Assembly (NCBI GenBank): GCA_021163155.1
Contig: JAGGXI010000045.1
Coordinates: forward strand, 1-10,335
Direction: 5' to 3'
DNA length: 10,335 bases
Source: Candidatus Aerophobota bacterium
GTDB lineage: Bacteria; Aerophobota; Aerophobia; Aerophobales; JAGGXI01
In this document: piece after piece, positions 1 to 7,533 of the stretch
Position numbering within the stretch: the first letter of the stretch is position 1
How the letters are laid out: each line of letters begins with the position of its first letter
Translations under genes and position numbers: made by a program
The notes under the pieces: generated by a model
Told to the model about the DNA's origin: nothing
Seen by the model: only the letters and a program-made list of their open reading frames with translations
The model's database searches: none

Positions 1-91
1 GCCTACCGTGTAGGCTAATTTAAGCCCTACACCTCAAAATATTGAGGTTGAATCGTGTAAACTCAGGAGGTTATTGGTCCCTGAGGTAGGC
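1..91 (+). ncRNA. Candidate structured leader RNA, copy 1 (four-helix junction)
   Basis: Four perfect Watson-Crick helices can form together. P1 pairs GCCTAC 1-6 with GTAGGC 86-91. P2 pairs GTGTAGG 8-14 with CCTACAC 26-32. P3 pairs CTCAA 33-37 with TTGAG 42-46. P4 pairs CTCAGG 62-67 with CCTGAG 80-85. P2 abuts P3 and P4 abuts P1 with no unpaired base between, so two coaxial stacks are possible; the only long joiner is 47-61. Loop CTAAT 15-19 could touch loop ATTGG 73-77 (one G-U pair). The design allows switching, because two CCTAC segments (2-6, 26-30) compete for two GTAGG segments (10-14, 86-90). It matches no riboswitch or leader class I recognise. The strand is inferred from the downstream genes. 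A DNA-level or mobile-element role is the main alternative. The two copies are identical, so they give no covariation evidence. Confidence 0.5.
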
Positions 92-102
92 AAAAGTAAT
101 AT
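74..102 (+). promoter_or_regulatory. Weak sigma-70-like promoter candidate inside the repeat
   Basis: TTGGTC at 74-79 and TAATAT at 97-102 are 17 bases apart, a usual -35/-10 spacing, and the same pair occurs in copy 2 at 8216-8244. If used, transcription would start near 108-110, giving a leader of about 40 bases to the first gene and leaving the 1-91 fold out of that transcript. The -35 is a poor match and AT-rich DNA throws up such pairs by chance. It competes with the reading of 1-91 as a transcribed leader. Confidence 0.22.
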
Positions 103-149
103 TTGTCTATAAATATTACAACTATGATTAAAATTAAAGGAATTTAAAA

Positions 150-794
150 ATGGAGAAAATTGAAGAAAGTTTCTGGGGAGAAAGATGCAAAGAAGTCGTG
201 GACGCTTTAAAGAAGAATAATTTTAAAGCAGAATACTTTACAAAAGCCATACAAGCAAAAGATAAAATTATCTCCTCTATCCCAAAGGGTTCAAAAGTTG
301 CTCGGTGTGGTTCAATGACTCTTACTCGATTGAATATTTTTGAGGAATTGGCGAAAAAGGGGTGTAATGTTATTGACCCTTATGTTCCTGGTCTTCCTCC
401 AGAAGAAACTTTCAAAAGAAGAAGAGAGGTCTTTTATTCAGATTTTCTTCTTTCCAGTGCCAATGCTATTACTTATGATGGCAAGATAGTAAATGTTGAT
501 GGGATAGGTAACCGAGTAGCAGGGATGATATTTGGGCCAAAGAGAGTAATTATACTTGCAGGGAAAAATAAGATTGTTCCCGATGTTGAGACTGCCCTTA
601 AAAGGATTAAAGATATTGCTGCTCCCCTTAATGCCAGAAGACTAAAAAGAGATGTGCCCTGCCGTGTTCTGGATAGATGCCCCGGGAGTTGTAACTCTCC
701 GGAAAGGATGTGTAATGTTACCGTAATCTTAGAAAAGAGACCCTCTGCATCCCGAATCACAGTCTTTTTGGTAGGGGAAGATTTGGGATTTTAA
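150..794 (+). CDS. LUD-domain (LutC/YkgG-type) lactate-utilization-like protein
   Basis: This is a cytoplasmic 214-residue protein of the LUD (formerly DUF162) family, whose members accompany Fe-S and FAD subunits of 2-hydroxy-acid oxidation systems such as LutABC. Visible marks are the CGSMTLTR segment at 53-60, the family core around residues 102-135 ([11 protein letters not shown], then [10 protein letters not shown]) and an LNARRL-like segment near 160-165. The C-terminal part carries four cysteines (C171, C177, C181, C188) that could bind a metal or an Fe-S cluster, as in some stand-alone LUD proteins; that is inference. The ATG start has an AAAGGA site at 136-141 with an 8-base spacer. 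It is the first gene of the run, and the GlcD-like gene follows after 10 bases, so a role with the next two products is likely. Its exact biochemical role is not known from sequence. Confidence 0.88.
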   Translation: MEKIEESFWGERCKEVVDALKKNNFKAEYFTKAIQAKDKIISSIPKGSKVARCGSMTLTRLNIFEELAKKGCNVIDPYVPGLPPEETFKRRREVFYSDFLLSSANAITYDGKIVNVDGIGNRVAGMIFGPKRVIILAGKNKIVPDVETALKRIKDIAAPLNARRLKRDVPCRVLDRCPGSCNSPERMCNVTVILEKRPSASRITVFLVGEDLGF

Positions 795-804
795 GGAAAA
801 GGGT

Positions 805-2226
805 ATGTTTGAGAAAATAAAAGATATTGTGGGAGAAAAAAATTTTTCTGATAATTTAATTGATAAATATATATATGCTTCAGATGCTTCTATTTATCAG
901 AGTTTACCTTCAGTTATAGTAAGACCGGGAACCGTGGAAGAAATTCAGGAGATTATAAAATATGCTAATAAGGAAAGGATTCCTGTAATTCCTCGCGGGG
1001 CAGGAACAGGAGAGACAGGGGGTGCTGTTCCTGTAGATGGTGGTATTGTCCTCGACCTTAAGAGGATGAATAAGATAAAAGAGATTCGCATAGGTGATGT
1101 GCTCTGCAAAGTTGAGCCGGGAGTAGTTAATAATGAACTTAATAATGAGCTTAAAGAATTTGGATTCTTCTTTCCTCCCACTCCAGGAAGTGGGAGGGTA
1201 TGCACGATAGGGGGAATGATTGCTAATAATGCCTCGGGGATGAGAGCTGTAAAATATGGAGCTACCAGAGATTCTGTTTTAGGGCTAAAGGTGGTTTTGC
1301 CACAGGGTGAGCTTGTATCCTTAGGTACAGAAACAATTGTTCACTCATCCGGTTATCAGTTGGCAAGGCTCATGGTAGGAAGCGAGGGAACTTTAGGAGT
1401 GATTGTAGAGGCAACACTTCGTCTTAGACCTTTACCTGAAAAAAGAGCTGCAGGAAGAGCTATGTTTTATAGATTAGGAGATGTGGGTAAAGCTGTATCT
1501 GCTATAATTACTGGAGGAATAATCCCTTCCGCCCTTGAATTTTTAGATAATATAGTGATTAAATCTGTAAATGAAGTCTTTAATCTTGACTTACCGAAAA
1601 ATGCTGAAGCGATAGTTCTTTTTGAATGCGATGGAAACAAGGCTTCTATTGATTACGAGATAAATAAGATTAAAAAAGTATGTCAGAAATTTGGCTCTTT
1701 CCGTATAGATATAAGTGATGACCCTCAAGAAATGAAGGAAATATGGAAGATTAGAGACTCAGCTTTTCCTGCTACCTGTAGGTATAAAGAAAATCTGGTA
1801 AGGATGCCCTTAGCTGAGGATGTGGCTGTCCCCATATCTAAGGTTTCTGATTTGATTGTCAACCTCCACAAAATAGGTTTAAAGAATAATATTATTATAG
1901 GCACCTATGGTCACGTGGGCGAAGGATTAGTTCATACAGCCTTTCTTATAAATCCAGAATTGTCTGAACAATGGGAGAAAGCGAAGAAGGCTATTTCTGA
2001 AATTTTTGTTCTTGCTCAGAATTTGGGGGGAACAACATCGGGTGAACATGGAATAGGACTTTCCAAAGCTCCTTATTTTAAGAAAGAGAGGAAAAGAGCC
2101 CTTAATGTGATGAGAAAAATAAAAAATGCTTTGGACCCCAATAATATTTTAAATCCTCACAAGCTTATGGATGCCCCTGATGATTTTCTTACAGCTACAA
2201 AGATTAGATATGCGGTAAGGGAATAG
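805..2226 (+). CDS. GlcD/D2HGDH-type FAD-binding 2-hydroxy-acid dehydrogenase
   Basis: This flavoprotein would oxidise a 2-hydroxy acid to a 2-oxo acid and pass electrons to the Fe-S protein encoded next. At 473 residues it has the usual length of the glycolate oxidase GlcD / D-lactate / D-2-hydroxyglutarate dehydrogenase family. The N-terminal FAD-binding (PCMH) half shows PRGAGTGETGG at 63-73, TIGGMIANNASG at 134-145 and a VGSEGTLG segment at 191-198. The C-terminal cap shows GHVGEGLVH at 369-377, with the family's metal- and substrate-binding histidines H370 and H377, then GEHGIG at 413-418 and the DPNNILNP tail at 444-451. The ATG at 805 follows an AAGGA site that overlaps the preceding stop. 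The substrate cannot be told; lactate, glycolate and 2-hydroxyglutarate are all possible. The last would yield 2-oxoglutarate, the substrate expected for the Kor enzyme downstream. Confidence 0.93.
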   Translation: MFEKIKDIVGEKNFSDNLIDKYIYASDASIYQSLPSVIVRPGTVEEIQEIIKYANKERIPVIPRGAGTGETGGAVPVDGGIVLDLKRMNKIKEIRIGDVLCKVEPGVVNNELNNELKEFGFFFPPTPGSGRVCTIGGMIANNASGMRAVKYGATRDSVLGLKVVLPQGELVSLGTETIVHSSGYQLARLMVGSEGTLGVIVEATLRLRPLPEKRAAGRAMFYRLGDVGKAVSAIITGGIIPSALEFLDNIVIKSVNEVFNLDLPKNAEAIVLFECDGNKASIDYEINKIKKVCQKFGSFRIDISDDPQEMKEIWKIRDSAFPATCRYKENLVRMPLAEDVAVPISKVSDLIVNLHKIGLKNNIIIGTYGHVGEGLVHTAFLINPELSEQWEKAKKAISEIFVLAQNLGGTTSGEHGIGLSKAPYFKKERKRALNVMRKIKNALDPNNILNPHKLMDAPDDFLTATKIRYAVRE

Positions 2227-2229
2227 ATT

Positions 2230-3327
2230 ATGGAGACAAAACATCTTGAAAAATGGAAAAAAGAGATGTTGGTTTGTATAAAGTGTGCCTACTGCTTTGG
2301 AGATTGTCCGATTTATAGTCAGCTTGGTTGGGAGAGTGCAAGTGCCAGAGCAAAAATGATTCTTTCTTACGGTCTTTTAACAAAAGGGATTGAATATACG
2401 GATTCTATTTTAGAGAATTTTTTCCAGTGCACTACCTGTAAACAATGTGAGTTAAATTGCCCTGCTAAAGTAAAAATTCTTGATGTTATAGAGGCAGCCA
2501 GAAAAGACCTTGTAGATAATGGTTATTGCTATCCTGCCCATAAATTAATGAGAGAAGTAGTAGAAAAAAGCGGTAATATATATGGAGAAGAGAAGAGGAA
2601 GAAAGAATCAGTGCAAAAAGGTGCTGAATATGCTCTTTTTGTTGGATGTGTGGGGACATACAGAGAAGATGAGAGTATAAAAAGGACGATAAAGCTTTTA
2701 AAAAAATTAGGTGTTTCTTTTACCAGGTTTGATGAGGTATGCTGTGGCGGTGTTTTTCCTTATGTAGGTTTAGATAATTATCAAAAAAATGTTCAGCATA
2801 ACAAAGAGGAGATTAAAAAAACAGGGGCAAAAAAATTGTTAACCACCTGCCCTATGTGTTATAGAACATTTAAGAATAATCCAGAGTACAGTGATTTAGG
2901 AGTTGAAGTAGTCCATATTACTCAACTTTTAAATAAGTTAAATATAGATGTAAAGACCGATAAGGTAGTTACCTATCATGACCCTTGCGATTTAGGCAGG
3001 CATTTAGGAATATATGAAGAGCCAAGAGAAATTATTAAAAAGTTTGCTTCTCATTTTGTGGAGATGGACAAGAACCGTGAAAATGCTCACTGTTGTGGAG
3101 CTGGTGGTGGTGTAAGAGGCGCATTTACAAGACTTTCTATTAATATGGCAAAAAATAGATTAAAAGAGGCTCTAAATACAAAGGCAGATGTTCTTCTTAC
3201 TGAATGTCCTTCCTGTTTACATAATTTTAAGAATGCTAAGAAAAAAAGACAACGTATTCAGATATATAATATTTCTGAATATCTTTCAATTTTAATGGAT
3301 AGGGGTAAAAAAAATGAAGATTTATGA
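2230..3327 (+). CDS. GlcF/HdrD-type Fe-S oxidoreductase (two 4Fe-4S sites, two CCG domains)
   Basis: This is the electron-transfer partner of the preceding flavoprotein. The 365-residue protein opens with two ferredoxin-like sites, C16-x2-C19-x2-C22-x3-C26-P and C67-x2-C70-x2-C73-x3-C77-P, each able to hold a [4Fe-4S] cluster. Two cysteine-rich CCG domains follow: C140, C171-C172 and C207/C210, then C253, C288-C289 and C326/C329. This is the layout of glycolate oxidase GlcF and heterodisulfide reductase subunit D, where CCG domains carry unusual Fe-S clusters. There is no membrane segment, so the final electron acceptor (quinone, ferredoxin or another redox protein) is open. The start ATG lies 3 bases after the upstream stop, and the 3' end overlaps sucC by 14 bases, so translational coupling on both sides is likely. 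No GlcE-like third subunit is present; the LUD gene may take that place. Confidence 0.9.
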   Translation: METKHLEKWKKEMLVCIKCAYCFGDCPIYSQLGWESASARAKMILSYGLLTKGIEYTDSILENFFQCTTCKQCELNCPAKVKILDVIEAARKDLVDNGYCYPAHKLMREVVEKSGNIYGEEKRKKESVQKGAEYALFVGCVGTYREDESIKRTIKLLKKLGVSFTRFDEVCCGGVFPYVGLDNYQKNVQHNKEEIKKTGAKKLLTTCPMCYRTFKNNPEYSDLGVEVVHITQLLNKLNIDVKTDKVVTYHDPCDLGRHLGIYEEPREIIKKFASHFVEMDKNRENAHCCGAGGGVRGAFTRLSINMAKNRLKEALNTKADVLLTECPSCLHNFKNAKKKRQRIQIYNISEYLSILMDRGKKNEDL

Positions 3328-4450
3328 ATTTCAGGCTCATAAGATTTTTTCTAAAATGGGTATACCCTCTCCTCGAGGCGAAGTTGCCAAAACAGCCGAG
3401 GAAGTTAAGCAAATAGCTGAAAAGTTGGGCAGGCCTGTAGCTGTAAAGGCGCAAGTTCTTGTAGGAGGAAGAGGAAAAGCAGGTGGTATAAAGCTTGCCC
3501 CAAATCCAGAGGAAGCTTACAGGGTAGCTGAAAAAATCTTAAATTTTAAACTTAAGGGCGTTTTAGTTAAAAGAGTGCTTGTTCAGGAGGCTTTATCTAT
3601 TAAAAAGGAGTATTATTTAGGGGTAACTATAGATAGGGCTAAAAAAAGAGTTGTCGTTATGGTAAGCCCTTCTGGGGGAATAGATATAGAAGAAGTAGCT
3701 AAAATTAGTCCCGAGAAGATATTTAAGCTTCGTATCGACCCTTTACTTGGGTTTAAGAGCTATGAGGCTAACGAGCTTGCTTTAGCCTTAAATAAGGATA
3801 AAAATTTAGTTAAGGGAATAGCTAATATTCTTTTCGGTCTTTACCGCACTTTTGATGAGATGGATTGCTCTTTAGCAGAAATAAATCCTTTAGTAGTTAC
3901 TGAAGAGGGGTCCCTTTTTGCCCTTGATGCAAAGATTATATTTGATGATAATGCGCTATGGAGGCATCCAGAAATAAACGACTTAAGGGATTTAGATGTA
4001 GAAGACCCTCTTGAGCTGAGAGCTAAAGAAGCGAGAATAAGTTATGTGAGGCTTGAAGGGAATATTGGCTGTATAGTAAATGGAGCTGGTTTGGCTATGG
4101 CTACTATGGATTTAGTGAAACATTACGGAGCTGAACCCGCTAATTTTTTAGATGTAGGAGGAGGAGCAAGCTCAGAGCAGGTAGGCAAAGCACTGGATAT
4201 TGTCTTATCTGATAAAAATGTAAAGGCTGTTCTGGTTAATATATTTGGTGGAATCACTAGATGTGATATTGTTGCTGATGGGCTTATTCAAGCTCTCTCT
4301 AAGAGGGAAATGAACTTACCTCTAATTATCAGACTTACAGGAACGAATGAAGAGGAAGGACGAAAGAGATTAAAAAATGTGAAAGGGCTTTTCTTAGCGG
4401 CTACTATGGATGAAGCAGCAAAAAAAGTGATGGAGGTGGTGAAAAGATGA
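3314..4450 (+). CDS. sucC: Succinate-CoA ligase (ADP-forming), beta subunit
   Basis: SucC binds the nucleotide and forms succinyl-CoA synthetase with SucD, here most likely running toward succinate with ATP (or GTP) made. The 378 residues are close to the family norm of about 385-390. The ATP-grasp half has the [14 protein letters not shown] segment at 45-58, where the nucleotide sits, and the AEINPLVV metal-binding motif at 188-195. The C-terminal CoA-ligase half shows [15 protein letters not shown] at 252-266, DVGGGAS at 280-286, [10 protein letters not shown] at 309-318 and [10 protein letters not shown] at 340-349. The start ATG lies within the end of the GlcF-like gene, with an AGGGG site about 8 bases upstream. 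The stop overlaps the sucD start (ATGA), giving tight coupling that suits a two-subunit enzyme. ATP versus GTP specificity cannot be judged with confidence. Confidence 0.97.
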   Translation: MKIYEFQAHKIFSKMGIPSPRGEVAKTAEEVKQIAEKLGRPVAVKAQVLVGGRGKAGGIKLAPNPEEAYRVAEKILNFKLKGVLVKRVLVQEALSIKKEYYLGVTIDRAKKRVVVMVSPSGGIDIEEVAKISPEKIFKLRIDPLLGFKSYEANELALALNKDKNLVKGIANILFGLYRTFDEMDCSLAEINPLVVTEEGSLFALDAKIIFDDNALWRHPEINDLRDLDVEDPLELRAKEARISYVRLEGNIGCIVNGAGLAMATMDLVKHYGAEPANFLDVGGGASSEQVGKALDIVLSDKNVKAVLVNIFGGITRCDIVADGLIQALSKREMNLPLIIRLTGTNEEEGRKRLKNVKGLFLAATMDEAAKKVMEVVKR

Positions 4451-5325
4451 GTATACTGGTTGATAAAAATACGCATGTCTTAGTTCAAGGTATAACCGGT
4501 AGAGAGGGAAGCTTTCATACTCAGCAGATGTTGGAATATGGAACAAAGGTAGTCGCTGGGGTAACTCCAGGTAAAGGAGGAGAAAAAGTAGAAGGAGTTC
4601 CTGTTTACAATACAGTTAAGGAAGCTGTCAGGGATGCAGGGGCAAATACTTCTATTATTTATGTTCCTGCTCGATTTGCAACGGAGGCTATCTATGAGGC
4701 AGCAGATGCTGGAATAAAACTTATAGTTTGTATTGCAGAAGGCATTCCTACTTTGGATATGGTTAAAGCCTGCTATTATGTAAAACTAAAGGGTTCAAGG
4801 TTAATCGGTCCCAATTGTGCTGGAGTAATTAGCCCAGGAAAGACAAAGATAGGAATTATGCCTGGTTCTATTCATAAAGAGGGAAACTTAGGAATAGTCT
4901 CCAGAAGTGGAACTCTTACTTATGAGGTTGTTTATAATTTAACTAAAAATAATTTTGGTCAATCAACCTCTGTGAGTATTGGTGGTGACCCTATAATTGG
5001 TTGCCATTTTATTGATATTCTTGAACTTTTTGAAGAAGATTCCGAGACTAAGGCTATTGTTTTAATTGGTGAAATTGGAGGAACCGATGAGGAAGAAGCA
5101 GCAAAATTTATCTCGTCAAAAATGAAAAAACCTGTTGTTGCTTTAATTGCAGGGAAAACAGCTCCTCCAGGCAAAAGGATGGGGCATGCGGGGGCTATAA
5201 TCTCTGGAGGAACGGGTACAGCAGAGGAAAAGATAAAGACTTTCCAGAAGTTTTCTATTCCTGTAGCTGAAAGCCCTCTACAGATTGTAGATTTAGTCTC
5301 ATCAGTTTTAGATGAAAGGGGTTAA
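4447..5325 (+). CDS. sucD: Succinate-CoA ligase, alpha subunit
   Basis: SucD binds CoA and carries the phospho-histidine of succinyl-CoA synthetase. All 292 residues of a normal alpha subunit are present. The CoA-binding Rossmann part shows [17 protein letters not shown] at 13-29 and [10 protein letters not shown] at 73-82. The ligase part shows IGPNCAGVI at 120-128, [12 protein letters not shown] at 149-160 and the active-site segment [10 protein letters not shown] at 242-251, where H247 is the phosphorylated histidine by comparison with the well-known E. coli enzyme. ATGA overlap with sucC suggests equimolar synthesis. Placement directly before korDABC fits a path from 2-oxoglutarate through succinyl-CoA to succinate with substrate-level phosphorylation. 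Confidence 0.97.
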   Translation: MSILVDKNTHVLVQGITGREGSFHTQQMLEYGTKVVAGVTPGKGGEKVEGVPVYNTVKEAVRDAGANTSIIYVPARFATEAIYEAADAGIKLIVCIAEGIPTLDMVKACYYVKLKGSRLIGPNCAGVISPGKTKIGIMPGSIHKEGNLGIVSRSGTLTYEVVYNLTKNNFGQSTSVSIGGDPIIGCHFIDILELFEEDSETKAIVLIGEIGGTDEEEAAKFISSKMKKPVVALIAGKTAPPGKRMGHAGAIISGGTGTAEEKIKTFQKFSIPVAESPLQIVDLVSSVLDERG

Positions 5326-5326
5326 A

Positions 5327-5557
5327 ATGAGCGGAGAGAAAGTAAAGTTAAAAGGGATTGAATGGAAAAGATACGGTCCTCTTCTCCTTAATAGAGAATG
5401 GTGCAAAGGATGTGGTATCTGTGTTGCATTCTGTCCTAAGAATGTTTTAAAAATAGGAGAAGATAGTAAAGTTTTTGTAGATAAAGAAGAAGACTGTACA
5501 AGCTGTACTTTATGTGAGCTTAGATGCCCAGACTTTGCTATTTTAGTTGAGAGATAA
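5327..5557 (+). CDS. korD: 2-oxoacid:ferredoxin oxidoreductase delta subunit (2x[4Fe-4S])
   Basis: This small ferredoxin-like subunit carries electrons from the thiamine-diphosphate centre out to ferredoxin. From the start chosen here it has 76 residues with two complete cluster motifs: C26-x2-C29-x2-C32-x3-C36-P and C57-x2-C60-x2-C63-x3-C67-P. I chose ATG 5327 because AAAGGGG at 5315-5321 lies 5 bases ahead of it and it begins just after the sucD stop. An in-frame ATG at 5312 would add five residues and overlap sucD by 14 bases but has no ribosome-binding site. The order delta-alpha-beta-gamma is common for bacterial and archaeal Kor/Vor-type enzymes. The korA ribosome site starts about 7 bases after its stop. 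Confidence 0.93.
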   Translation: MSGEKVKLKGIEWKRYGPLLLNREWCKGCGICVAFCPKNVLKIGEDSKVFVDKEEDCTSCTLCELRCPDFAILVER

Positions 5558-5563
5558 GCAAGA

Positions 5564-5573
5564 GGGAGGTGAT
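5564..5573 (+). promoter_or_regulatory. Strong Shine-Dalgarno that fixes the korA start
   Basis: GGGAGGTGAT is nearly full complement to the 16S 3' end and lies 6 bases before the ATG at 5580 (10 bases measured from GGAGG). It makes 5580 the start, in preference to an in-frame TTG at 5547 inside korD. Confidence 0.85.
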
Positions 5574-5579
5574 TTTCTA

Positions 5580-6710
5580 ATGAGTAAAGCTCGTATTATG
5601 TCTGGAAATGAAGCGGTAGTTGAGGGAGCATTGGTAGCAGGAGTCCGTTTTTTTGGTGGATATCCCATCACTCCTTCTTCAGAAATTGCTGAGGTATTAT
5701 CCCGTCTTCTTCCTCAAGTGGGAGGAAAATTTATTCAGATGGAGGATGAACTTTCCAGTGTGGGTGCAATAGTAGGTGCATCGTTAGCAGGAATTAAATC
5801 TATGACAGCTACCAGTGGACCAGGGTTTTCTCTAATGCAGGAGAATATGGGTCTTGCATTTATGGCAGAGGTTCCCTGTGTAATAGTTGATGTTCAAAGA
5901 GGTGGTCCCAGCACAGGACTTCCTACCAAAGTTTCCCAGTCTGATGTGATGCAGGTTCGCTGGGGAAGGCATGGTGATCAAAATGTGATTGCTTTAGTTC
6001 CTTCTTCAGTAAGAGAGAGTTTTGATTTAATTATAGATTGTGTTAATTTAGCTGAAGAGTATCGCATGCCGGTTGTTCTTCTTTTAGATGAGGTTATATC
6101 TCATATGCGAGAAAAAGTCATTCTTCCTGAGAAAGATGAGATTAAAGTTATAGAAAGAAAAAAGCCTCCTAAGGGGCAAGAAAAATATTTTCCTTATGAA
6201 ATTACCGAAGATGCTATCCCTCCGATGGCAAATTTTGGGGAAGGATATAGATACCATGTAACAGGTCTTACTCATGATGAGACGGGTTTTCCTACATCAG
6301 ATCCTGAAAAAATCAACCAGGTGATGAGAAGACTTTATCAAAAGATAGAAAAGCATAAAGAAGAAATAATTAAAGTAGAAGAGAAATATACAGAAGATGC
6401 AGAAATAGCTATTTTTGCTTATGGCTCAGTGGCTCGTTCTGCTTATAGTGCAGTTAAGGAAGCAAGAGAAAAAGGGATCAAAGTTGGTTTAATGAGACCA
6501 ATAATTCTTTGGCCCTTTCCTTATAAAAAAGTTTCAGATTTGGCAAATAAGGTAAAGAGGATAATTGTTCCTGAAATGAATATGGGACAGATAATTGCAG
6601 AGGTGAAGAAGGTAAGCTTTGGGAAAGTTAAGGTTGAAGGTGTAAATAGAATTGATGGAGAGTTGATTACTCCTTCTGAGATAATGGCTAAAATTGAGGA
6701 GGTGAGCTAA
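5580..6710 (+). CDS. korA: 2-oxoglutarate:ferredoxin oxidoreductase alpha subunit
   Basis: The alpha subunit provides the pyrimidine and transketolase-C-like domains of the enzyme that oxidatively decarboxylates a 2-oxoacid with CoA and ferredoxin. The protein has 376 residues from the chosen start. The family signature GGYPITPSSE is at 26-35, followed by MEDELSS at 54-60 (with the glutamate expected to activate thiamine diphosphate), ATSGPGFSLM at 77-86 and QRGGPSTGLPTK at 106-117. The C-terminal domain begins near residue 275 with the FAYGS segment. Substrate is assigned as 2-oxoglutarate mainly from the adjacent sucCD; branched-chain 2-oxoacids or pyruvate cannot be excluded from the motifs alone. 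A single base separates its stop from the korB start. Confidence 0.92.
   Translation: MSKARIMSGNEAVVEGALVAGVRFFGGYPITPSSEIAEVLSRLLPQVGGKFIQMEDELSSVGAIVGASLAGIKSMTATSGPGFSLMQENMGLAFMAEVPCVIVDVQRGGPSTGLPTKVSQSDVMQVRWGRHGDQNVIALVPSSVRESFDLIIDCVNLAEEYRMPVVLLLDEVISHMREKVILPEKDEIKVIERKKPPKGQEKYFPYEITEDAIPPMANFGEGYRYHVTGLTHDETGFPTSDPEKINQVMRRLYQKIEKHKEEIIKVEEKYTEDAEIAIFAYGSVARSAYSAVKEAREKGIKVGLMRPIILWPFPYKKVSDLANKVKRIIVPEMNMGQIIAEVKKVSFGKVKVEGVNRIDGELITPSEIMAKIEEVS
6696..6705 (+). promoter_or_regulatory. Strong Shine-Dalgarno supporting a TTG start for korB
   Basis: GAGGAGGTGA, lying in the last codons of korA, is 9 bases (measured from GGAGG) from TTG 6712. No in-frame ATG lies nearby with a comparable site, and the sequence encoded from this TTG already reaches the conserved WCPGCG motif at the normal distance, so TTG is taken as the true start. 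Confidence 0.8.
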
Positions 6711-6711
6711 A

Positions 6712-7533
6712 TTGGCAAAATCTCTTGAATATATAAGGTTGGATAAGTTTCCTCATGTCTGGTGTCCCGGGTGTGGTATAGGCATTGTTATGGGCTCAAT
6801 TATAAGAGCAGTAGATAAGATGGAAATAAATAAAAATGATGTGGTTATGGTTTCTGGTATTGGGTGTTCAGGAAGAATGCCTGGTTATTGTGATTTTAAT
6901 ACTTTGCATACAACTCATGGCAGGGCTTTATCTTTTGCTACAGGTATAAAGTTGGCAAATCCAAAATTTAAGGTGATAACTGTGATGGGCGATGGGGATG
7001 CCTTAGCCATTGGAGGTAATCATCTTATCCATGCTGCCAGAAGAAATATAGATATTTTAGCGATAATTATAAATAATTGGATATATGGAATGACAGGAGG
7101 CCAATATTCTCCCACTACTCCCCTTGGTAGTTTTGCTACTACTGCACCTTATGGTCAAGTAGAACCTCCTTTTGATGTTTTAAAATTGATTAAAGGAAGT
7201 GGGGCATCCTATATTGCGCGAGGCACGGTTTATCACATAAGAGAGCTTGATAAATTGATTTCAGGAGGTCTCCAAAAAAAAGGATTTGCTGTAGTGGAGG
7301 TAATTAGTCAATGTCCTACATCTTTTGGCAGACGGAATAAAATGGGTTCTGCGGTAGAGATGATGAAGAGGCAAAAAGAAGAGACGGTTCCGGTTAAAAA
7401 GGCTGAAAAGATGAGCAAGGAAGAGCTGAAAGGTAAAATTGTCAGAGGACTTTTCCTTGATGAGGAGCGAGATGAATATACTGAAAGATACGAAAAGCTC
7501 ATTGCTAAAGCAAAAGAGGTGCATCAAAAATGA
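6712..7533 (+). CDS. korB: 2-oxoglutarate:ferredoxin oxidoreductase beta subunit (TPP-binding)
   Basis: The beta subunit holds the thiamine diphosphate and a [4Fe-4S] cluster at the catalytic centre. It has 273 residues. HVWCPGCG at 15-22 gives C18 and C21, and C52 in GIGCSGR and C201 in SQCPTS complete the expected cluster ligands. The TPP/Mg motif runs from GDGDALAIGGNH at 93-104 to IINNWIYGMTGGQ at 119-131. THGRA at 68-72 is also typical. The start is TTG, backed by a very strong ribosome site. The basic, charged C-terminal tail (about 215-273) is common in this family. Its stop overlaps the korC start (ATGA). Confidence 0.95.
   Translation: MAKSLEYIRLDKFPHVWCPGCGIGIVMGSIIRAVDKMEINKNDVVMVSGIGCSGRMPGYCDFNTLHTTHGRALSFATGIKLANPKFKVITVMGDGDALAIGGNHLIHAARRNIDILAIIINNWIYGMTGGQYSPTTPLGSFATTAPYGQVEPPFDVLKLIKGSGASYIARGTVYHIRELDKLISGGLQKKGFAVVEVISQCPTSFGRRNKMGSAVEMMKRQKEETVPVKKAEKMSKEELKGKIVRGLFLDEERDEYTERYEKLIAKAKEVHQK

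Larger units (their letters stand above)
1..125 (+). repeat. 125-base direct repeat, copy 1
   Basis: This stretch recurs without a mismatch at 8143-8267. The two copies bracket the whole nine-gene run from the LUD gene to korC. The right boundary is sharp: the copies diverge after the shared bases ACAACTAT. The left boundary is unknown, because this copy starts at the first base of the window, but the inferred outer stem also begins at base 1. The unit has two parts: a G+C-rich, pairing-rich core (1-91, 44 of 91 bases G or C by hand count) and an AT-rich tail (92-125, 5 of 34). Perfect identity that includes the unstructured tail points to recent duplication, gene conversion or a mobile repeat rather than slow divergence under function alone. 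The first gene's start codon lies only 25 bases past the repeat. Confidence 0.97.

Noticed and set aside
65-76. AGGAGGTT followed by a TTG, suggesting a leader peptide inside the repeat
   Set aside because: The gap between AGGAGG and TTG is only 3 bases, and the resulting 12-codon frame has no notable residues.
1-91. Integron attC site, suggested by GCCTACC at the left end and GGTAGGC at the right end
   Set aside because: The inner part is not a pair of complementary arms but three separate hairpins, the core lacks the GTT/AAC triplets, and the enclosed block is far larger than a cassette.
5312-5326. ATG 5312 as the start of korD
   Set aside because: No ribosome site precedes it; ATG 5327 is well placed behind AAAGGGG.
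5547-5579. TTG at 5547 as the start of korA
   Set aside because: It lies inside korD without a ribosome site; ATG 5580 has a near-perfect one and gives the normal N-terminus.
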